Shown here in pieces: positions 59,332-64,000 of a stretch of DNA of 64,000 nucleotides; the first letter of the stretch is position 1; each line of letters begins with the position of its first letter. Source of the DNA: Palsa-504 sp050011155 (GTDB lineage Bacteria > Actinomycetota > Actinomycetes > Streptosporangiales > Streptosporangiaceae); assembly GCA_050011155.1 (NCBI GenBank), contig JBEKJP010000065.1, positions 9,068 to 73,067 on the forward strand, written 5' to 3'. Under the pieces are notes generated by a model. That model was not told where the DNA came from and made no database searches. It saw nothing but the letters and a program-made list of their open reading frames with translations. The position numbers and the translations under genes are program-made.

Positions 59332-60132
59332 TCAGGACTTGCGGGTCCGCGCCCGGGCGGCCTGCTTTGGTTCGGGCTTCCGTGGTTCCTCGATCAGCTT
59401 CACGGTGAGGTCCGGGCCGCCCGCCTGCACGACCTCCACCCGCTCCGGCAGCAGGGCCAGGAAGGCGCGGAAGCTCCGGGCCCCGTAGTTGTGCTCGTCG
59501 AACGCCGCGTCCAGGGTCAGCATCTTGCTCTTCAGGCCGCCCGCCGTCATCGTCTCGGCGTTGGACTCCTCGAACGCCCGGACCAGCAGCTGCTCGGCCT
59601 CGCCGAGGTCGAAGGCCGCGGTCGGCCGGGCGGCAGGCACCACCTCCGCCACCAGCGTGCCCCAGTACTTGTACTCCGAGCACACCGAGACGAGCTTGCG
59701 GCTGGCGTTCGCCTCGGTTCCGACGCCCACCACCCACTTGCCGAACTCCCTGAGCCGCTGCACCAGCGGCGAGTAGTCGCCGTCCCCGCTGACCAGGACG
59801 AACACGCTGATCTCCGGGTGCACGATGAGGGTCTCCATGGCGTCGACCGCCATCCGGATGTCGGCGGCGTTCTTGTTCTGCACCCCGACCCGTGCCACCT
59901 GGATCAGGTCGACGCCGTTCATCGCCAGGTCGTCCTGGTGACCGCCGAACAGTGAGTTAGCCCAGTCCGCGTAGGCGCGCCGGACCGAGGCGTTGCCGTA
60001 ACCGCGGCACAGCCGGGTCAGCGCCTCGTACGGCGCCGGGTTCCCCAGGTCTGGCAGTTCCTTGACCGCGCCGAGCACGAGGTTCTCGAAATCCACGAAC
60101 ACCGCGACCTGCGCGGACCCGTCAGGCTCCAT
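59332..60132 (-). CDS. NYN-domain (LabA-like) protein
   Basis: A 266-residue protein with an N-terminal NYN/PIN-like nuclease fold: AVFVDFENLV (first Asp), VQNKNAADIRMAVDAMETL (second acidic site) and VLVSGDGDYSPLVQRLREFG (third), then GVGTEANASRKL. The residues for metal-dependent RNA cleavage are present. The C-terminal part (about 180-250) has the helical pattern of an OST-HTH/LOTUS RNA-binding domain (GGLKSKMLTLDAAFDEHNYG). It ends in a basic tail. ATG 60132 lies six bases after the UBP zinc-finger stop. TACATT eight bases upstream could give an internal leaderless promoter. It is the last gene of the redox-signalling operon. Confidence 0.88.
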   Translation of the reverse strand: MEPDGSAQVAVFVDFENLVLGAVKELPDLGNPAPYEALTRLCRGYGNASVRRAYADWANSLFGGHQDDLAMNGVDLIQVARVGVQNKNAADIRMAVDAMETLIVHPEISVFVLVSGDGDYSPLVQRLREFGKWVVGVGTEANASRKLVSVCSEYKYWGTLVAEVVPAARPTAAFDLGEAEQLLVRAFEESNAETMTAGGLKSKMLTLDAAFDEHNYGARSFRAFLALLPERVEVVQAGGPDLTVKLIEEPRKPEPKQAARARTRKS

Positions 60133-60138
60133 GGAGGC

Positions 60139-60486
60139 CTAATGTACGTGCATCCGCCAGTCGCTCGGTACCCGGCCCTGAGGCCCGGGCACGCCCTGGT
60201 CGACCGGGTGGTGCTGCGGCGGCGCGAGCTCGGGCCCCTCGTAGGTCTCCTTGGTGTCATAGCTGTAGAACCAGTCCTCGCCCGGCTCGAAGCTGCGGAT
60301 GAACGGGTGCCCGGTCGCGGTGGCGTGCGCGGTGGCGTGCTGCGAGGGCGAGGTGTCGCAGCAGCCGATGTGCCCGCACTGCGCGCACCGGCGCAGGTGT
60401 ACCCACCAGCCGCCGGCCGCGTCGCACTCGACGCAGCCTTCGCCGCTGGGCGGTACCGAGGTGTCAATGCCCGCGATCTCCGGCAT
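60139..60486 (-). CDS. UBP-type zinc-finger protein
   Basis: A 115-residue protein with a UBP (ubiquitin-hydrolase-type) zinc finger covering most of its length. Cys and His ligands lie in GCVECDAAGGWWVHLRRCAQ, CGHIGCCDTSPSQHATAHAT and TGHPFIRSFEPGEDWFYSY. In eukaryotes this finger binds the ubiquitin C-terminus; bacterial members have no known ligand. GAGGAGAG lies about ten bases before the ATG, inside the end of the kinase gene, three bases from its stop. Its steady position beside the kinase and the reductase fusion suggests a regulatory part of that pathway. Confidence 0.9.
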   Translation of the reverse strand: MPEIAGIDTSVPPSGEGCVECDAAGGWWVHLRRCAQCGHIGCCDTSPSQHATAHATATGHPFIRSFEPGEDWFYSYDTKETYEGPELAPPQHHPVDQGVPGPQGRVPSDWRMHVH

Positions 60487-60489
60487 GTC

Positions 60490-61941
60490 TTAGCTCTCCT
60501 CTACGTTCTGCCAGGTCACCGGCAGCCGCACCCGGAAGCGCGTGTCGCCGGGCGACGATTCTAGCGACAGGTCCCCGTGGTGCTTCTTCACCACGATGCG
60601 CCACGAGATGTCAAGCCCGAGGCCGGTTCCCTCGCCGACCGGCTTGGTGGTGAAGAACGGCTCGAATATCCGGTCCTTGATCTCCGGCGGTACCCCGGGG
60701 CCGGTGTCGCCGAACTCCACGAACACCTCGTCCTCCCGGTCCTGGCCGGTGCGTATGGTCAGCCTTCCGGACTGGCCCATCGCGGACACCGCGTTGTCGA
60801 TCAGGTTCGTCCAGACCTGGTTCAGCTCGGCCGCGTACGCCGGGATCTGCGGGAGCGACCGGTCGTACTCCTTCACGACCTGGATCTCCGCCGGGAACTT
60901 CCCGGACAGCATCAGCAGCGTGCTGTCCAGCAGTTCGTGCACGTCGATGACCTGGTACGGAGCCCGGTCCAGCTGCGAGTACTGCTTGGCCGCCCCGACC
61001 AGGGTGGAGATCCGGTTGGTGGAGTCCTCGATCTCGTTCATCAGCAGCTCGGTGTCGACCGTGTAGTTCAGCCAGCGCAGCGCGGGCTCCAGCGTGCCCT
61101 CGTCCACCGTGGCCTCGACGTGATCGAGCCAGGCCACGTCGAGCCCGGCCGCGACGAACGTCGGGGCTAGCAGCCAGCCTTCCGTGCACCCGCGGTCTTC
61201 GAGCCAGTCGGTGATCGCGTCCTCCCGGTCGGAGGCCTCGAGCGGGGACAGCGCCACTGCCTTCGGCACCCGTTCGGCCGCTTCTTCCTGCAGCTTGATC
61301 AGCGTCTCCAGGGAGGTCCGGTCCCACTTCCCGCCGGCGATCATGGCCAGCTTGTGCCGCATCCCGGCCACCCGCTCGCGCAGCGTCGCGGTGGCCCGCA
61401 CCGCCGCCGCGGCCGGGTTGTTCAGCTCGTGGGTCAGGCCCGCGGACAGCGAGCCGAGGGCGAGCAGCCGTTCCCGCTGCCCGATCGCCTGCTGGGTGTT
61501 CTTCTGGCCGAAGAACAGCCCTTCGAGCAGGTGTACCGCCATCGGGAACCAGTCGTGCATCAGCTCGGCGAACACGTCGGCGTCCATCACGAAGAACCGC
61601 GACGGCTCGGCCGCCCGCAGCGAGTTGGAGTAGACCTGCGGCACCCGGTCGCCCAGGTAAGCCGTGAAGGCCCCGGCGTACACGCCGCGGGCCGACGTCC
61701 GGCCGACCTCCAGGTCGTCCGCGCCCACCCGGCGCGACAGCACCACGGTTCCCTCGAGCAGTACGTAGAAGCACGTCGCGGGGGCACCCTCGGCGAAGAC
61801 GGGCCCCACCTCGATCATCTCCACGTGCCCGCGTTCGCACAGCCACTGCAGCTGGTCCTCGCTGAGCTTCTCGAACAGGAACAGCGCCCGCAGCTCATCG
61901 ACGCTGCACGCGAGACGCTCGGGATCGGGCAAAGCACTCAT
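60490..61941 (-). CDS. Histidine kinase with N-terminal cyclic-nucleotide-binding-like domain
   Basis: A 483-residue soluble sensor kinase. Residues 15-140 form a cNMP-binding-like beta-roll (FLFEKLSEDQLQWLCERGHV; FYVLLEGTVVLSRR). The phosphoacceptor is His171 in LSAGLTHELNNPAAA. The HATPase domain has an N box LIDNAVSAMGQSG, G1 DTGPGVPPEI, F box FEPFFTTKP and G2 GEGTGLGLDIS. The HELNNPA H-box belongs to the ATP-binding class close to nitrogen- and redox-sensing kinases. There is no membrane helix. Its ATG overlaps the stop of the receiver/reductase fusion (ATGA), so they are translated together and probably form a cognate pair. Confidence 0.92.
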   Translation of the reverse strand: MSALPDPERLACSVDELRALFLFEKLSEDQLQWLCERGHVEMIEVGPVFAEGAPATCFYVLLEGTVVLSRRVGADDLEVGRTSARGVYAGAFTAYLGDRVPQVYSNSLRAAEPSRFFVMDADVFAELMHDWFPMAVHLLEGLFFGQKNTQQAIGQRERLLALGSLSAGLTHELNNPAAAAVRATATLRERVAGMRHKLAMIAGGKWDRTSLETLIKLQEEAAERVPKAVALSPLEASDREDAITDWLEDRGCTEGWLLAPTFVAAGLDVAWLDHVEATVDEGTLEPALRWLNYTVDTELLMNEIEDSTNRISTLVGAAKQYSQLDRAPYQVIDVHELLDSTLLMLSGKFPAEIQVVKEYDRSLPQIPAYAAELNQVWTNLIDNAVSAMGQSGRLTIRTGQDREDEVFVEFGDTGPGVPPEIKDRIFEPFFTTKPVGEGTGLGLDISWRIVVKKHHGDLSLESSPGDTRFRVRLPVTWQNVEES

Positions 61942-63614
61942 CTCTTCTCCAGGTACCGGTGCACCAGCATGACGGCCAGCGCGCCCTCGCCGACGGCCGA
62001 GGCCACCCGCTTGGCCGATTCCGACCGCGCGTCCCCGGCCACGAACACGCCGGGCACGCTGGTCTCCAGGTGATACGGCATCCGGTCGAGTTCCCAGCCG
62101 CGCGGCCGTTCCCCGCCCACGGACAGGTCAGGGCCGGCCACCACGAACCCCGCGGAATCCCGCATTACCACTCCATCGAGCCAGTCGGTCAGCGGCGCTG
62201 CCCCGATAAACAGGAACAGCAACTGGGCGCTCACTGTTTCCGTCGCCCCGGACGCGTTGTCCCGCAGCGTCAGGCTCTCCAGGTGGTCCTGGCCGGCCGC
62301 CTCGATGACCTCGGTGCAGGTCCGGACCGAGATGTTCGGGACGTCCGCGATCTGCTTGATCAGGTAGTACGACATCGAGCGTTCCAGCGCGGGCCCGCGG
62401 ACAAGCAGCGTCACCGACTTGGCGTGCCGGGCCAGGTACATGGCGGCCTGCCCGGCGGAGTTGGCGCCGCCGACGATGTACACGTCCTGCCCGAGGCAAG
62501 CCGAGGCCTCGGTCAGGGCCGAGCCGTAGTAGACCCCGCGCCCGGTCAGGTCGGTCAGCCCCGGCGCCCCCAGCTGCCGGTACGACACCCCGGTGGCCAG
62601 GATGACCGTGTGCGCGTCGATCGAGGTCCCGTCGGCGAACTGGACCCGGCGGGCCGAGCCGCACACGTCCAGGGCGGTCACGTTCCGCGTGGTCAGCACC
62701 TCGGCCCCGAACTTCGCCGCCTGCCGCCTGGCCCGGTCGGTCAGCTGGGCCCCGGACACGCCGTCCGGGAAGCCCAGGTAGTTCTCGATCCGCGAGCTCT
62801 GGCCGGCCTGGCCGCCGGTGGCGGTGCGCTCGACCAGCACGGTGCGCAGTCCCTCGGACGCGCCATACACGGCGGCGCCGAGGCCGGCCGGGCCGCCGCC
62901 GATCACGATGAGGTCGTAGAAGTCCTTGGACGGGGTGGTGGCCAGGCCGACGCGGGAGGCCAGCTCGGCGTCGGAGGGCTCGATCAGGGCCTCGCCGTCC
63001 GGGGTGATGACGACCGGCAGCGACAGGCCGTCCGCCTGCGCGGCCTCGAGCAGGCGCTGGGCCTCGGGCTCGTCGGAGTTGTACCAGCGGTACGGCACCT
63101 GGTTGCGGGCCAGGAACTCGCGCACCTCGGAGCAGCGGGCCGACCAGCGGTGCCCGACGACCTTGGTCTCGGGCACCGGCCGGTGGTCCGACTCCATCCA
63201 GGCGTCGATCAGCGCGTCGACCACCGGGTAGAGCTTCTCCTCGGGCGGGTCCCACGGCTTGAGCAGGTAGTGGTCGAGGTCGACCACGTTGATGGCGTCG
63301 ATCGCGGCCCCGGTGTCGGCGTACGCGGTGAGCAGCACCCGCCGGGCTCCGGGATAGATGTCCATCGCCCGCTCGAGGAACTCGATCCCGTTCATCTCGG
63401 GCATCCGGTAGTCGGCCAGGATGACCGCCACCAGGTCGCCGCGGAGCTTCATCTGCCGCAGCGCGTCCAGGGCCGAGGGCCCCGACTCGGCCCGCACGAT
63501 CCGGTGCCGTTCCCCGTAGCGCCGCCGCAGGTCCCGCGCCACCGCGCGGGATACACCCGGGTCGTCATCGACGGTGAGGATCGCCGTCCGGATCGTCTCG
63601 GCCTGCTCGGTCAT
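61938..63614 (-). CDS. Receiver-domain/thioredoxin-reductase-like fusion protein
   Basis: A 558-residue fusion. The receiver domain (1-125) has AILTVDDDPG (acid pocket), phosphoacceptor Asp68 in LADYRMPEMNG, the Thr of LLTAYADTG and Lys in LLKPWDPPE. A glutaredoxin-like linker (about 150-225) contains GHRWSARCSEVREFLARNQV. The FAD/NAD(P) oxidoreductase part (from about 230) has VIGGGPAGLGAAVYGASEG, then TATGGQAG-SSRIENYLGFP and IVGGANSAGQAAMYLARHA. The redox CxxC of thioredoxin reductase is replaced (YYGSALTEASACLG has one Cys), so electrons must leave another way. ATG 63614 has TACTAT seven bases upstream and is leaderless. It is the first gene of the operon. Confidence 0.9.
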   Translation of the reverse strand: MTEQAETIRTAILTVDDDPGVSRAVARDLRRRYGERHRIVRAESGPSALDALRQMKLRGDLVAVILADYRMPEMNGIEFLERAMDIYPGARRVLLTAYADTGAAIDAINVVDLDHYLLKPWDPPEEKLYPVVDALIDAWMESDHRPVPETKVVGHRWSARCSEVREFLARNQVPYRWYNSDEPEAQRLLEAAQADGLSLPVVITPDGEALIEPSDAELASRVGLATTPSKDFYDLIVIGGGPAGLGAAVYGASEGLRTVLVERTATGGQAGQSSRIENYLGFPDGVSGAQLTDRARRQAAKFGAEVLTTRNVTALDVCGSARRVQFADGTSIDAHTVILATGVSYRQLGAPGLTDLTGRGVYYGSALTEASACLGQDVYIVGGANSAGQAAMYLARHAKSVTLLVRGPALERSMSYYLIKQIADVPNISVRTCTEVIEAAGQDHLESLTLRDNASGATETVSAQLLFLFIGAAPLTDWLDGVVMRDSAGFVVAGPDLSVGGERPRGWELDRMPYHLETSVPGVFVAGDARSESAKRVASAVGEGALAVMLVHRYLEKR

Positions 63615-63654
63615 ACCGCCCATAGTAGGTCGGCCGGGTTACAGAGCCACGTCC

Positions 63655-63873
63655 TCAGGCGTCGTGGATCCAGTATTGGCTGACGGCGAACGCCTGATGC
63701 CAGGGCACGCCCGATCGGGCCAAGATCCCGGCGCGGATCGGGACCAGTCCGTCCGGCTGCGGTTCGACCTGGTCCGCGGCGGCATGCAAGGCCCGGCGCA
63801 GGTACTCCGCGAAGCCGTGCCAGCCGGCCGGGGCACTGTCCGGCCCGGGGTCGGCTCCCGGCCCCGGCGTCAC
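63655..63873 (-). CDS. Short protein coupled to an ECF sigma factor
   Basis: A 72-residue product beginning at GTG 63873, which overlaps the sigma-factor stop by four bases. FAEYLRRALHAAADQVEPQP then DGLVPIRAGI matches the cytoplasmic N-terminal part of proteins that follow such sigma genes and usually continue into a transmembrane region, often serving as anti-sigma-type partners. Here the frame ends soon after (SQYWIHDA) with no membrane helix, so it is probably truncated. The tail after about residue 50 has no family likeness. Confidence 0.5.
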   Translation of the reverse strand: MTPGPGADPGPDSAPAGWHGFAEYLRRALHAAADQVEPQPDGLVPIRAGILARSGVPWHQAFAVSQYWIHDA

Positions 63874-64000
63874 TGCTCCTCCAGGGCCGCGCGCAGGGCG
63901 GTCATGCCGCGGGCGGTGTGGCTCTTGACGGCGCCGCGGCTGATGCCCATGGCGGCGGCGATCTCGGCCTCGGACAGGTCCGCGTAGTAGCGCAGCACGA
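63870..64000 (-). CDS. ECF sigma factor, C-terminal part (runs off the window)
   Basis: The last 43 codons of a sigma-70 region 4: VLRYYADLSEAEIAAAMGIS, then RGAVKSHTARGMTALRAALE and EQ before the stop. This helix-turn-helix binds the -35 element. The sequence RYYADLSEAEIA is typical of the SigE-family/SigM ECF sigma factors of actinobacteria. The rest lies beyond position 64000. The overlapping downstream gene suggests a sigma/partner operon. Confidence 0.85.
   Translation of the reverse strand, partial: VLRYYADLSEAEIAAAMGISRGAVKSHTARGMTALRAALEEQ

Overview
The window is high-GC DNA (third codon positions almost all G or C) from a filamentous-type actinobacterium. The order polA-rpsA-coaE-uvrB and pyrG-NUDIX-xerD matches the core blocks of mycobacteria and streptomycetes. 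Other actinobacterial traits are a PolA with a dead proofreading domain, GTG starts, KstR- and LacI-type operators and many leaderless starts. I cannot name the genus from this sequence. No rRNA, tRNA, CRISPR array or intact insertion sequence was seen.

Layout. 1-5 kb: a hotdog thioesterase, a secreted aldose epimerase behind a LacI-type operator, and polA. 5-13 kb: rpsA with a strong terminator, a three-gene 2-oxoacid dehydrogenase operon (E1 alpha, E1 beta, E2) lying between rpsA and coaE, then coaE and uvrB. 13-24 kb: an acetyltransferase, a multi-helix membrane protein, pyrG, a NUDIX hydrolase, ald, xerD (apparently CTG-started), then convergent sirtuin and alpha/beta hydrolase genes, an acyl-CoA synthetase and a galE-like epimerase. 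24.5-27.2 kb: a surface operon (anchored protein, DUF4397 protein, class F sortase). 27.2-36 kb: a decay zone holding fragments of a flavin monooxygenase, an MFS exporter, a sigma factor and two methyltransferases. Intact genes lie among them: a HipA-like kinase/DUF3037 pair, a copper radical oxidase, an S4 protein, a cold-shock protein and a HAD hydrolase. 36-51 kb: a large acidic unknown, a GH15 enzyme, a CYP124-like P450 with a KstR-like operator, a Crp regulator, Uma2, NUDIX, a C45-type hydrolase, an alcohol dehydrogenase, a SNF2/SWIM pair and an ArsR/MFS efflux pair.

51.9-55.4 kb holds the most distinctive locus: a complete hxsA-hxsD-hxsB-hxsC (His-Xaa-Ser) set. It comprises an exported precursor with nine His-Xaa-Ser/Asn triplets, a small HxsD protein and two radical SAM enzymes, in one tightly coupled operon. 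The system class has been defined bioinformatically. I do not know of an assigned chemical modification or function for it.

55.4-58.5 kb is rich in AT-type palindromes around an NAD(P)-binding protein and a leaderless DUF234-type ATPase whose -10 box sits inside a 24-bp perfect palindrome. 59.3-63.6 kb, minus strand, is a redox-signalling operon: a receiver/thioredoxin-reductase-like fusion, a cyclic-nucleotide-domain histidine kinase, a UBP zinc finger and a NYN-domain protein. The window ends inside an ECF sigma factor gene.

Start codons were moved from the longest reading frame wherever a ribosome binding site or a -10 box 6-8 bases upstream argued for it; the reason is given in each entry. 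Domain and family calls rest on recognised motifs, not on database searches.
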